From: Verrucomicrobium sp. BvORR106
GTDB lineage: Bacteria > Verrucomicrobiota > Verrucomicrobiia > Verrucomicrobiales > Verrucomicrobiaceae
Direction: 5' to 3'
DNA: 64,000 nt
Assembly (NCBI RefSeq): GCF_000739655.1
Contig: NZ_BATR01000010.1
Coordinates: 92,636-156,635 of the forward strand
Shown: positions 8,612-19,058 of the stretch, piece after piece
Layout of the letters: each line of letters opens with the position of its first letter
Numbering within the stretch: position 1 is the stretch's first letter
The notes under the pieces: model-generated
Told to the model about the DNA's origin: nothing
Seen by the model: the letters and a program-made list of their open reading frames with translations, nothing else
Database searches by the model: none
Made by a program: the position numbers and the translations under genes

Positions 8612-10231
8612 TCAGACTTCAAGGAAGTCCATGTTGCCCGAGTTGATATTGGGCAGTGTCACAAAGCGGTTCAGGTTCGGGAAGATGTCGCCCAGAGTGC
8701 TGGCGTCCACGCCGAGCCAGCGCGCCAGGATGGCGGCGTACTGATCCACCGGGGTGCTCGGGATCCAGAGGCCGCGGGTGCCCGTGGCATCGATGGAGTC
8801 CGTCACGGTGCCGAGCTTGAGCACGGGGAACTTCCCGTACACCCGCTGCCCCTTGACCGCACCACCCATGACGATGGCATGGCCGCCCCAGGCATGGTCG
8901 CTGCCTGCGGTGTTGTCCGTCTTGTTTGGCGTAAAGGTGCGGGTGAAGTCGGAGGCGGTGAAGGCCACCACATTGTCCCAGACGTTGCCCACCTCAGCAC
9001 CTTTCATCGCATCGGCAAAACCCTTCAGCGTGCAGTTGAGGTTGTTCATCAGGCCGGTGTGGCCCGCGGTGTTGCTGCCCGCGGGGATCTGGGAGATGTG
9101 GGTATCATACCCGCCATGCTGAACGAAGAAAATCTGGCGGGTGTTGCCCAGCGCCGAACGTCCGGCGATGAGGCGGGCCACGAGCTTCATCTGGTTGGCA
9201 AAGTCGTTGTTGGCGCTCAGACCGGATCCGCTGAAGGCATTGGTGAAATAACTATCCAGCGTGGTCGTGCCAGAGGCCCCGACCGTGGACTGGAGCGCGG
9301 TACCCACCATGCCCTCCGTGAGACGCGCGCTCAAGGCCACACCGTTGTAGGCGTTTTCCATGAGGCTCGCGTGCGTCATCTGCAGCACGTTCTCGAAAGC
9401 CTTGAGCCGGTGCCCCTGCTCGGTGTTCTTGTAGTTGCTGGCCTGGAAGAGCAGGCTGGGATTCGTCACCGCGCTGGCGTAGTTCGTGCCATAGCCGGTG
9501 AAGTTCACCAGACCGCCGCTGGTCATGATGTAAGGGGCCACCTGTCCCGCCGGGCTGACCTGGAAGCTGTTCACCCCGGAAATCGAGATGTTCATCGAGG
9601 CGTTGCCCGTGGAGGGATTGTAGGCGGGATCAAGCAGTTCGGCGACACGTCCGCCCCAGCCGCTTGTGAACGGCTTGTCTGGAATGGAGCTCTGCCACTG
9701 CACCTGCTGGTCAGAGTGCGAGTAAAGCTGCGGAGGCTTGGGAGCGGAGGAGTAGTTCGCCCGTGTCACCCCCGGGAACGTGAGCGTGCCCACGTTGGCG
9801 ATGAAGGCGAGGTCGCCCGCATCAAACATGGACTTCACGTGGTTGAACTTCGGGTGCACGCCCAGCGTGCCCAGATAGCCACCCAGAGGATCGCACTCGG
9901 CGATGTTGGTGGCGTTGAGCTGAAGCGCATTGAGCGAAGCGGTGGCGTTGGCCGTGGGGATGGTCAGCATGCCACGGCCAGCTTCATAGTCCGTGCGGGC
10001 TGTGCCGCTGAAGGGCAGCAGCATGTTGTTGGAGTCGTTGCCCCCGTTGAGGAAGATGCAAATGAGGGCCTTGTACCCTCCCCCGGAGGACTGCGCATTG
10101 AGCGCGCCCTGCATGAGATTGAGGTGGGCCAGGGTATTCACCATGCTGGTGATGCCCATGGCGGAGCAGCCGGTCTTGACGAGGAACTGGCGGCGATTGG
10201 GCTCGTTCTTTTTCGGAAATTTAAGGTGCAT
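8612..10231 (-). CDS. DUF1501 family protein with Tat-like leader, cassette 2
   Basis: A 539-residue protein with the leader RRQFLVKTGCSAMG, as in the cassette 1 paralogue. The same family motifs occur in order: NGGNDSNN, HGGYDTHISQ, SDFTRTF and GSDHAWGGHAIVMGG, followed by VYGKFPVLKLG. A twin-arginine leader implies export of a folded protein. DUF1501 is related to the alkaline phosphatase/sulfatase fold but has no proven activity. It lies 90 bases downstream of the frameshifted DUF1800 gene, with a GC-rich hairpin between, and 96 bases upstream of the GspG-tail gene. The reading frame is intact, so this gene stays expressible even if its DUF1800 partner is broken. Confidence 0.9.
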   Translation of the reverse strand: MHLKFPKKNEPNRRQFLVKTGCSAMGITSMVNTLAHLNLMQGALNAQSSGGGYKALICIFLNGGNDSNNMLLPFSGTARTDYEAGRGMLTIPTANATASLNALQLNATNIAECDPLGGYLGTLGVHPKFNHVKSMFDAGDLAFIANVGTLTFPGVTRANYSSAPKPPQLYSHSDQQVQWQSSIPDKPFTSGWGGRVAELLDPAYNPSTGNASMNISISGVNSFQVSPAGQVAPYIMTSGGLVNFTGYGTNYASAVTNPSLLFQASNYKNTEQGHRLKAFENVLQMTHASLMENAYNGVALSARLTEGMVGTALQSTVGASGTTTLDSYFTNAFSGSGLSANNDFANQMKLVARLIAGRSALGNTRQIFFVQHGGYDTHISQIPAGSNTAGHTGLMNNLNCTLKGFADAMKGAEVGNVWDNVVAFTASDFTRTFTPNKTDNTAGSDHAWGGHAIVMGGAVKGQRVYGKFPVLKLGTVTDSIDATGTRGLWIPSTPVDQYAAILARWLGVDASTLGDIFPNLNRFVTLPNINSGNMDFLEV

Positions 10232-10274
10232 GGAAGAAACAGGTTGGAATGTGAAGACTGGAATGGGACATCGG

Positions 10275-10309
10275 GACCCGCCGTCCGGATAGAAGCCGGG
10301 CGGCGGGTC
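10275..10309 (-). other. Intercistronic hairpin between DUF1800 and DUF1501 genes of cassette 2
   Basis: A 14-bp stem (GACCCGCCGTCCGG / CCGGGCGGCGGGTC, one G-T pair) with a 7-base loop. No U-run follows on the minus strand. It could modulate expression between the genes or stabilise the 3' end of the upstream message. Cassettes 1 and 3 lack a matching structure here. Confidence 0.55.
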
Positions 10310-10321
10310 ATTCCGGTTATT

Positions 10322-13300
10322 TCATTTCAACACCACGGCCTGGGGCAGCGTGGCCAGGAGGTAGAAGGTGTTTCTCACCCGGGTGCGAGCATCGTTGGCG
10401 AAGTTCGTCGCATCCGTGGTGTGCCGGTTGTTGGCCGCGATCAGGTTCACCCCGTCGATGATGGATTTCCTTGGGTTCGAGGAAGTCGAACTCCCGTAGG
10501 CCGACTTCAAGTAGCCGGCGGCGAGCAGGCTGTCACCGAAGTCCACGATCACCTTCACCGCCTCGGCATGGGCCGCCTGCTTCTGCGTGGTGCCCGGGGT
10601 GGCCGGGACGGCCGCAGGGGCATACTGGGCCGCGAGCGCCGTGCTGTACGTGTTCGTGTACAGGGTGATCAGCTCGTCGAACTTCGGAATCAGGTTGTCC
10701 ACCTGCTTGTAGAGGCCTCCGGGCGTATTGGTTCCAGGAGTGAACTGGGTGGCCGTGAAGTATCCCTTGTCCACCGCCCACTGCGGGATGGCCAGCTGCG
10801 TCCCGCCACCGGTCTGGTAGCCAGCGATGTTGGGCAGGTCATCCAGGTTCCGTCCCGCGTTGGCTGTCGGCGGCACGGAGGCGAAGATGGTGTTGTAGTG
10901 GCCGTTGACCACGTTCACCACATTGGACTCCGTCGCCACCTGCAACTCCGGTGCCACCAGACCTGCAGAGGCCAGCGGACCAGGCATCACGTAGTCAGGA
11001 AGGAACCAGTTGAACACACTGGGAGCGCGCTGCGGAGACTGGATGATCGACGACTGGGTGTCGAAGAAGCGGAACCGCAAAGCCCCGGCCGGGAACTTGT
11101 TGTACTCAGAAACCGGATACGCCGTCGTCACCGGGGACTCCAGAGAAGTGTAGGTCACCGGCACCGTGGTGAGATTCACCAGAGGCAGGCCGGTGTAGCA
11201 CTTCAGGGAACGGAGCATGGCGGTGAAGTGAAGGAGCGGCTCCTTCACCTTGCCAGAGGCCATCGTGCCATCCGCGATGGAGAGGCTGCGGGCCTCGTAG
11301 TCCAGCAGGATGGCCTTGATCACCTCACCCAGGTCGCCACAAGTGTTCTTGTACACATTGGAGACGCGGTAGAGGTAGCCGGAGCTGGGGTTCGAGGTGG
11401 TAAACCGCTGGATGAGCAGACGGCTGATGAAGACCGGCGTGTTCGGGTGGCCGTTGTAGGTGCCGCCGGAGAGCGGTCCCGCCAGGCGTTCAGCGCATCC
11501 GTGATGTCCGCCAGGCCTTCCGACTCCGGCGTGGTGTTGTTCGTCCGCGCGGGGATGGTCACCTGACCGGCCTTGCCGTTGAAGAGCGTCTTGGCACCGA
11601 AGTCATGGTACGCATCAAACATCTTCAGCGGGTTCATCCATGCACCCTGCCAGTAGCGGGTGGAGGTGCTGGACTGGAAGAAGTTCGTATTGTCCTGCAG
11701 GGCACCCACCGTCTGGCTGGAGGGGTTGGGGTAGGTGGGGGCCGTCACGCTCGCGTAGCGCTTGCCAAAGGCGAAGCCAGTGAAGACGCGGGCCAGTTCC
11801 GTGATGTCGGGCTGGTCATACGTGGCGATGGGCAGGCCGTTGTTGTCCAGTTTCAGGCTGCCATCCAGATGGCGCTGTACCAGACCGATCGAGAAGAGCT
11901 GCATCACCTCACGGGCATAGTTTTCATCCGGCCGGATGTTGCCCGTGGCTTTCTGATTGCGCAGGAAGCTCAGGTAATACGCCATCACCGGGCTCTGGCT
12001 CACGTTGGAGAGGATCTGCCGATAGCGGCCGAACGCCCCCTGGGCCAGCATGTCCCAGTAGTGAGCCATCCCGTAGTGGTTGGTCTGCAGGGTGGAGTCG
12101 TTTTCCGAGACCACAGCGATTTCACTCAGGGCCAGGGCCATGCGCTGGCGGAGCTGGTCCTTGCTCTGCAGCACCAGCGTCCACCATTCGCGCCGGCGGT
12201 TGTGATAGTTCGGGTAGTTGTTCTGATGGATGGTGCTGGCCACCCAGGCCGTGCCGTTCCAGGAGAACGAGGTGCCTCCGAACTGCGGATCATTGTTGTA
12301 GTTGATCGGCTTGTTGCCCCGCAGGTAGAAGTCCTCCACATCCGCGGCCTGCACCAGAGTGGTGAAGGATGGCGAAGGGGTCTGCCCCAGGTCGATCTGC
12401 TTGTTGATCCAGGCAGCATACCCGGCCTGCACGTCGTTGCCGTTGGCGGCAATGAGGTCCTTGATTTCCTGAATGCTCTCCGGCGTGGGCCCATAGGTGG
12501 CCTGATGCAGGAAGCGGACAATGTCGCGATCCACATTGGATCCGGTGAGGGTCGGCCAGCCCGTGCTGCCATACACCGGCGGGGCAGGCGGAGCAGGGGG
12601 CTCGGCCACGGAGCCGTTGGCGAGGGCATAGTTTCCACGAATCTCACCGCTGCCGTAGTTGGCTGTGTGCACGTTGATGTACACGTACCCGTTGAAGAGG
12701 GCGTTCAGCGTGGCTTGGGAGGTGTTCCAACCACCAACGGGCTCCGGCGTAATGGTGTAGACGTGGTCTGTCACCTGGCCGAGCTCCAGGCTCTCCACGA
12801 TCGGCCCGCTCGCCTGCGCATCCGTCGCCGGTGCGGCATGCAGGTGGGAAGCGCTCTGGAGGGAAGTCAGGTTGCCAAAGGATGAGTTGACCGTTGCTTG
12901 GGTGTTGTCCCCGTTCAACATGAGGGTGGCCAGACCCGTGGCGGTGGTGATAGCCCCGCCCTCCCGGCCTAGATAGGCCACGAAGAGGCGGCGGTTGGCT
13001 TCGGTATTGGTGGCATCACGAATGTCCACCTGCGCGTTGCCCAGGGGCGTCGTCACACCACCAGAGACCGACTGGAAGGTGAGGCGGAGCACCTCAGGCA
13101 CCTCGTTGTTGGTGTCCGTGGTGGGTGTCACCCGCACATCGTACTGCGCCGTTCCTGCCGGAATGGTGAAGCTCGAACCCGAGATGGTGCTTCCGGCACC
13201 ATTCTTGAGCACATAATCAGACGCGGAGGCGGAACCGAGCGTGGCATCAGAATTACCGGCAACTGTGAAGGATACCAAAAGCGGCATGCTGCTGTCACTG

Positions 13301-13971
13301 CGGGTCAACCGCACCACGGCAGCAGTGTTCTCTTTCTCATAGGCACTGGGGGTCACCACGCTGGCGGAGATCGAAAGCAGGCTGTTCAGCGTCGCGCCAT
13401 CCGTCCCCACCCCGCCGGAGGCATTGTTGGGAGAGTTGGCCAGCGTCGGGGACGTGGTCATCTGATCCTCCGCCCAGTCGGACACACCATCTCCATCCGT
13501 GTCCTGGTCACCCGCGATCACCCGGAAGAACTTGGGCGCCGTGCCAGATCCGAGTGGCACGGTGAAGCTTTGTGACACTCCCGTGCCCGTCAGCGGAGAT
13601 CCTTCCGCTGTCCAGGTGGGGCCATTGGGCGCGGCGCTGCTCTCCAGCACATAGCGCTTCCCGGTCTGGGTCTTGACCGACACCTGGAAGTTGCCTCCTG
13701 AAGCGCCGACCTCCCCTACCTTCAGCACATCCAGCGGATCGTTCGGGTTCGTCCCCGCAACACTCTCCGCTTGGTTGGTTGCCCCATCACCGTCAGCATC
13801 CTCTGCAAGAGGATGTGATGCCACGGTGATGCCGTAGCGGTTCTGCCACACATCGTCGTAGCCGTCGTTATTGCTGTCGGTGGCTCCATGAACCAACGAC
13901 ACTGACGTGGCGGCCAGTCCCAATGCCGCAGTCATTCCTTTTATTTTGCACAGTGAGGAGGGGCGCATCAT
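10322..13971 (-). pseudogene. DUF1800 family secreted protein, cassette 2, interrupted by a one-base frameshift
   Basis: Two overlapping minus-strand frames together encode one DUF1800 protein of about 1216 residues. The upstream frame (13971 to about 11487) has a signal peptide (GLAATSVSLVHGA), EF-hand-like repeats (DSNNDGYDDVW, DADGDGATNQAE, DTDGDGVSDWAED), a Calx-beta-like domain (about 210-330), a CHRD domain (about 335-460) and the first half of DUF1800 with DENYAREVMQLFSIGLV. Near 11482-11488 the frame shifts: the paralogue at 2-3037 reads VIDALN-VLAGNP, here ITDALN is followed by a nonsense tail. Adding one C to GCC-TGG restores NALAGPLSGGTYNGHPNTPVF and joins the rest, ending at 10322. 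It may be a true pseudogene, a sequencing error in a C run, or programmed. The flanks are otherwise well conserved, so decay, if real, is recent. Confidence 0.85.
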
Positions 13972-14557
13972 GGCGGGTTAAGCGTTGAGAATTAGTCTCT
14001 TGGCTGAAGTCGAAGTCCTCGCGAGGCTGCCAATTTGCGAAAAAACAATCAACGAAAAATTGCACCCATTATAATTTATATATTTCCATTAAGTCATTAA
14101 ATAGCACCTCAGCTAATCCTTCGGAAAAATCATTTAAATACACGCACTAGTGGAACGCATGCTGCGCCGTGCCTTTGTTTATGCGGCAGGACGCGTGATC
14201 ACCGTCGGTTCCGACCCTCAACAATTCCGGGCGGCAGCCGCGTTTGCTGGCGATCTGGATCAGGTGGTGTTCTCTAAAAAGTAGAAAAATCTTAATTCCT
14301 ACCTTGCCTATATACATTGGATGAGATAAGCATGGAAATAGTCTCGAATTGCCACTCTGGCATTCGCTAGACCGGTCCGACCAGAAGTCTGGAGGTTACC
14401 AGCTCCTTCTGCCTACCGCGTTCCGCACGGCGGCTCTTCACGCCTGATCCTTTGCCGGAAAGGGCACGTCATTCAAACCGCCGGCTCACTGGGATGGCCT
14501 CTGCCACCTCACGCCCCCTTTTTGCCCGGCGTTGTCGCACGCGAACCCTAATCCAAC
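13972..14557. other. Divergent intergenic region with AT-rich promoter tract and a 41-codon orphan frame
   Basis: It separates the divergent cassettes 2 and 3. Bases 14040-14140 are strikingly AT-rich, with TATAAT-like hexamers on both strands near 14068-14075, so promoters for either cassette may lie here; no confident -35 pairing was found. Bases 14159-14284 encode a 41-residue frame (starting MLRRAFVYAAG, ending in VVFSKK) with GC-rich codons unlike its surroundings. It could be a remnant of a lost gene or a small protein. Bases 14285-14557 show no recognised feature. Confidence 0.45.
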
Positions 14558-17500
14558 ATGATATCCCGTACCCTAAGGCGGCATCTCGCCGCATGGATGG
14601 CCCCTGCCCTGTCGGCGGCCTTTGTCATCACCACCCAGGCAGCTCCCAAGTATGAGAGCGGCGTGGTCAACAACGCCCAGGCCAATGCCACCACGTGGCA
14701 CACGGTCACCTTCACTACTCCGTTCTCCGCTCCGCCCGTCGTGGTGCTGGGAGCGCCAACGCAGACGGATACGCAGGCCATCACCACCCGGGTGAGGAAT
14801 GTCACGGCGACCAGCTTCCAGTACCAGCTGGACGAGTGGGACTATCTGGACGGCGTGCATGGTGCGGAAGCCGTACAATACCTCGCCCTCGAGCCGGGGG
14901 TGCACACCATCGGCGGCATCACGTGGCAGGCAGGTCGCAGTTCCAGCATCACCAAGTCCGCCTCGACGGTGAACTTCACCTCTGCCTTCGGCGCCGCTCC
15001 GGTGGTGCTGGCGCAGGTGGAGAGCGCGGTCAACGCCAAGGCGCTCACCTCCCGGGTTCGGCTGGTGACTACCTCGAACTTTGAGCTGAAGCTCATCACC
15101 CAGGAGTCGGACACGGCAGCCGTGTCCGGGGAATCGGTGGGCTGGATCGCCGTGGCGACCGGCACGGGCACCGTAGATGGTGCCACCTTCCAGTCGGCTC
15201 GCACAGGCACCACGGTCACCCAGGCCTGGACCGCGCAGCTTTTCACCGGGACCCACCGGCAGCCGCTGTTCTTTGCCCAAGCCCAGACGGTGAACGGAGC
15301 AGATCCCTTCACCATCCGCCGGCGCAATCTGAGCACCACCGGGGTGGAGATCTTCCTGGAGGAAGAACAGTCCGCCGATGCGGAAGTGAATCACGTGGCG
15401 GAGGACGTGGGCTACCTCGTCTTTGCCGAGAGCACCGGGGAACTGCGCGCCAAACTCGATCTCGTGGAACTGGTGCAGAACCAGAGCAGCGCGACGACGT
15501 GGCATGCGGAGACCTTTGCCCGCAGCTACACCAATCCTGTGGTGGTCTTTGGCCCCCTCACCCAGAACGGCGCTGACCCGGTCCGCGTGCGGGTGCGCAA
15601 CGTCACCAGCACCGGCTTTGAGTGGCAGCAGGATGAGTGGGACTCCCTCGATGGCAGCCACGGGTCAGAGACCGTGCACTATCTCGTCGCCGAAGAAGGC
15701 TCCTACCAGATCGGCGGTCTGCGCTGGCAGTTCGGCCGGTCCACAGGCGTCACCCATACCGCAGCCACCAAGACGTTTGCCGAGGCCTTCCCGGTAGCGC
15801 CAGTGGTCTTTGGCCAGGTGGTCACCACCAATGAGGCCAGCGCGGTGTCCCCCAGGGTCAGCGCTGTCACCACCACCGGCTTCAGCCTTCGTCTTCAGGA
15901 GGAAGAAGCCGCGAACCAGACTCACACAGGTGAGACCGTGCACTACGCCGCTGTCGAGAAGGGCAGCGGTCGCATCGTCACCAGCCAGTTCGTTGTCGAA
16001 GCTGGCAGCTCTGGCGCCAACGTCACGAATGCGTTCAAGACCGTGAACTTTGCCCGCAAGCTGGCGGACCCGTTTGTCCTGGGTGAGGCCCAGACCCTCA
16101 ATGAGGCCGACCCCATCGTGGTGCGCCAGCGCAACCTGGGGCCCACCAAGGTGGACCTGCGGGTTCAAGATGAAACCTCCGCCAACAGCGAGACCACTCA
16201 TGCTGCCGAGAACGTGGCTTACCTCGTGGTCTCCGGCTCGCTGGACCTGGATGAAGACGGCCTGCCCGATGCCTGGGAAACTTCCGTGGGCCTGAACCCG
16301 GCAGACCCGAATGACGCCGGACTCGACGGCGACGGTGACGGCATCACCAATCTCAATGAATATGCCTATAGCACCAGCCCGAGCACCTTTGACTCCGGCG
16401 GCACGGTCACCGTGGCCGCAAGCGTTTCCGACGGTTATGAGAAAGAAGGCATCCCGGCGCGATTCACCGTCAGCCGCACGGGTGGAACCGTGCCCGTAAC
16501 GGTGTCCTACACCCTCTCCGGCCGCGCCACTGCCCCCGGCACCAGCGGTGCCGACTACGCCACCAATAACAACAGCGGTGGCACGCTCAATGGCTCTGTG
16601 ACCATCGGCTTCAACGCCACCTCTGCGGATGTGGTGATCCAGCCTGTGGTGGATACGGTGAACGAGTACCCGGAAACGGTCGTGCTCACCCTAAGCAGTG
16701 GCAGCACCTACACGGTGGGTTCCGCCTCCAACAGCACCGCCCAGGTGAATGACGCCACGGCTACCACGGCCAATGAAGAGCTCTTCGTCGCCTTCCTGGG
16801 CCGCCAGGGCTCCGCCCAGACCTATGCGTCCGGCTTTGCCACCATCCACCTGAATGGCCCCAAGAACGCCGCCCGGGTGAACCTGAGCTTCAGCGGTTTG
16901 ACCTCGAACCAGACCAATGCGTATCTCCGCTACGGCGTCGCCTCCGGTGTCGGACCCGAGCTGCGCCCCACCCTGCCCATCGGCCAAGTGGTGAACGAGC
17001 CCTGGACCATCATTCCCGTGGGGGCGCTCACCGGCCAGAACATCGTGGATTCGCTCTACCAGGTCGGTGGAAAATGGGTGTACCTCAACATCGGTACAGG
17101 ATCCTACCCTGCCGGTGAGATCACCGGGATCGCAGGTCGCCAGACGGGCTCCAGCACCTTCACCCCGCCACCCGCACCGCCCGCCATCACCGCGCTCACG
17201 GGAGATGCGCTGAAGCAGGATGTGGCCCGCTTCCTCACCCAGGCCACCTTTGGCCCCACCAAGGCAGACATCGACGCGCTCGTGACCCAGATCAACACGA
17301 CGCACGCCGGCAACCGGATCGCGTCGTACAACGCCTGGATCGACGCCCAATACGCCCTGGATGCGACCAAGCTGCTGGCCTACACCGAAGCCGCTGACGC
17401 CCACGAATGGACCCTGCGCGGGGCCAGCCCGAGCAACTTCGTCAACAACAACGAGCCCCGGCACCACAACCGGCGTCGCGGCTGGTGGACCCTCTCCGCC

Positions 17501-19018
17501 AAGGCCCACGACCAGCTCCGCCAACGCGTTGGATTCGCCCTCAGCGAAATCCTGGTGACCTCTGATGAACTCAACATCCTGCGCACCCGCCACTATGGCC
17601 TGGCCAACTACTACGACCTCCTGGCGGCGGCGGCGGACGGCAACTATCGCACGCTGCTGGAGAACGTGAGCAAGAGCCCCGTCCTGGGCAAGTACCTCAG
17701 CCACCTGCAGAACCAGAAAGCCATCCTCGATGGCAACGGCAACGTGCTGGTGAGCCCGGATGAGAACTACGCCCGTGAAATCCTGCAACTGTTCTCCATC
17801 GGCCTGGTGCATCGTCACCCCGATGGCAGCCTCAAGCTGGGCCCAGACGGCCTCCCCATCCAGACCTACAACAATGACGACATCACGAACCTGGCCCGGG
17901 TCTTTACCGGCTGGAGCTTCAGCAAACGTCATGGAGCAGCAGCGGATGGCTATCCGGTGGTGGACAACACCAACTTCAACCAGGGGAACGGCCCGGCCTA
18001 CTTCCAGGCCTCCTGGACGAATCCGCTGAAGAACTTCGTCACCCACCATGACACAGGCGCGAAGACGGTGCTCGGCAGCAACATCGCCTCCGGTCTCAAC
18101 GGACAGCAGGACCTGACGGCGGCGCTGAACATCATCTTCGCCCACCCCAATGTCGGCCCCTTCATCAGCCATCTGCTCATCCAGCGGCTTGTCACCTCGA
18201 ACCCCAGCGCCGGCTACATCCACCGCGTGACACAGAAGTTCGAGGACAACGGCTCCGGTGTGCGCGGCGACTTGAAGGCCGTCATCAAGGCAGTCCTGCT
18301 GGACTACGAGGCCCGCAGCCTGGACGTGGTGAACAATATCGGCTACGGCAAGCCCAAGGAACCCATCGTCCGCTACGTGCAGCTGCTGCGCGCGCTCGGA
18401 GCCTGGTCTGACCTGCCGCTGAGCACCCTCTCCAGCCACGGTTATCCCGCGGGCCAGCTCAACAACTTCCCCTCCGGGACGACGCTGCTGCGCTATCCGA
18501 ACACGGACGCCCGCCTGGCCCAGACTCCGCAGAGCGCACCGAGCGTGTTCAACTGGTTCCTCCCCGGTTACAATCCCGGCGGTGCCACGGGTGCCGCCGG
18601 CCTGGTGGCCCCCGAGCTGCAGCTGAGCACGGAGACGAGCGTGGTTCAAGCCATCAACTACCACTACACCGTCGCCCAGGTGAACAACGGCCAGGGGGTG
18701 GACGCCCTCTACGGAGCCACGGTTGCCCTGGACGACAACGTCCGGCTGGACCGCACCCCCTATGAGACGCTCTACGACGCGGAGATCACCGCCGGCAAAA
18801 CCGTGCCCCAGGCCCTGGCCACCGTGCTGGACGCCCTGGATCTGGTGCTGACCTCCGGCAATCTCAAGGCCCGCTACGCCAGCGCCGCCGCGCCCAACCC
18901 ACGCAGTGTCATCATCGACTCCGGGGCCTCCCTGGCCGCCGGCACCACCACCGCAGTGCGGGTGAAGGAGCTGCTCTACCTCATCGCCACCTCGCCGGAG
19001 TTCGTCATCCAGAAGTGA
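14558..19018 (+). CDS. Giant DUF1800 protein with duplicated lectin-like N-terminal module, cassette 3
   Basis: A 1486-residue protein with signal peptide (about 1-28). Residues about 28-560 hold a duplicated module. Each half begins with TTWH.. then PF..PPVVV or NPVVVFGP, and contains RVRNVT.T.F..Q.DEWD and GSETVHYL-like lines, resembling H-type lectin repeats. At about 562-612 lie EF-hand-like segments (DLDEDGLPDAWE, DGDGDGITNLNE), then a Calx-beta-like domain (615-735), a CHRD-like domain (739-865) and a DUF1800 domain (885-1486) with DENYAREILQLFSIGLVHR. It is translated ahead of the DUF1501 gene, 40 bases downstream. The lectin-like half suggests glycan or surface binding added to the cassette, which is inference. 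It is about 270 residues longer than its cassette 2 paralogue as restored. Confidence 0.85.
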   Translation: MISRTLRRHLAAWMAPALSAAFVITTQAAPKYESGVVNNAQANATTWHTVTFTTPFSAPPVVVLGAPTQTDTQAITTRVRNVTATSFQYQLDEWDYLDGVHGAEAVQYLALEPGVHTIGGITWQAGRSSSITKSASTVNFTSAFGAAPVVLAQVESAVNAKALTSRVRLVTTSNFELKLITQESDTAAVSGESVGWIAVATGTGTVDGATFQSARTGTTVTQAWTAQLFTGTHRQPLFFAQAQTVNGADPFTIRRRNLSTTGVEIFLEEEQSADAEVNHVAEDVGYLVFAESTGELRAKLDLVELVQNQSSATTWHAETFARSYTNPVVVFGPLTQNGADPVRVRVRNVTSTGFEWQQDEWDSLDGSHGSETVHYLVAEEGSYQIGGLRWQFGRSTGVTHTAATKTFAEAFPVAPVVFGQVVTTNEASAVSPRVSAVTTTGFSLRLQEEEAANQTHTGETVHYAAVEKGSGRIVTSQFVVEAGSSGANVTNAFKTVNFARKLADPFVLGEAQTLNEADPIVVRQRNLGPTKVDLRVQDETSANSETTHAAENVAYLVVSGSLDLDEDGLPDAWETSVGLNPADPNDAGLDGDGDGITNLNEYAYSTSPSTFDSGGTVTVAASVSDGYEKEGIPARFTVSRTGGTVPVTVSYTLSGRATAPGTSGADYATNNNSGGTLNGSVTIGFNATSADVVIQPVVDTVNEYPETVVLTLSSGSTYTVGSASNSTAQVNDATATTANEELFVAFLGRQGSAQTYASGFATIHLNGPKNAARVNLSFSGLTSNQTNAYLRYGVASGVGPELRPTLPIGQVVNEPWTIIPVGALTGQNIVDSLYQVGGKWVYLNIGTGSYPAGEITGIAGRQTGSSTFTPPPAPPAITALTGDALKQDVARFLTQATFGPTKADIDALVTQINTTHAGNRIASYNAWIDAQYALDATKLLAYTEAADAHEWTLRGASPSNFVNNNEPRHHNRRRGWWTLSAKAHDQLRQRVGFALSEILVTSDELNILRTRHYGLANYYDLLAAAADGNYRTLLENVSKSPVLGKYLSHLQNQKAILDGNGNVLVSPDENYAREILQLFSIGLVHRHPDGSLKLGPDGLPIQTYNNDDITNLARVFTGWSFSKRHGAAADGYPVVDNTNFNQGNGPAYFQASWTNPLKNFVTHHDTGAKTVLGSNIASGLNGQQDLTAALNIIFAHPNVGPFISHLLIQRLVTSNPSAGYIHRVTQKFEDNGSGVRGDLKAVIKAVLLDYEARSLDVVNNIGYGKPKEPIVRYVQLLRALGAWSDLPLSTLSSHGYPAGQLNNFPSGTTLLRYPNTDARLAQTPQSAPSVFNWFLPGYNPGGATGAAGLVAPELQLSTETSVVQAINYHYTVAQVNNGQGVDALYGATVALDDNVRLDRTPYETLYDAEITAGKTVPQALATVLDALDLVLTSGNLKARYASAAAPNPRSVIIDSGASLAAGTTTAVRVKELLYLIATSPEFVIQK

Positions 19019-19058
19019 CCCTCCTCAGAAAGTTACAACCTAGAACTTCTTTTGAACC

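Noticed and set aside
10322..11356. Separate 344-codon gene starting at 11356
   Set aside because: It begins in the middle of a DUF1800 domain and joins the upstream frame after one base is restored, so it is the 3' part of a single frameshifted gene.
8879..11566. Long plus-strand open frame (about 895 codons) opposite cassette 2
   Set aside because: It is antisense to the DUF1501 and DUF1800 coding sequences, is rich in Gly, Arg, Val and His as expected from the complement of high-GC codons, and has no domain-like motif.
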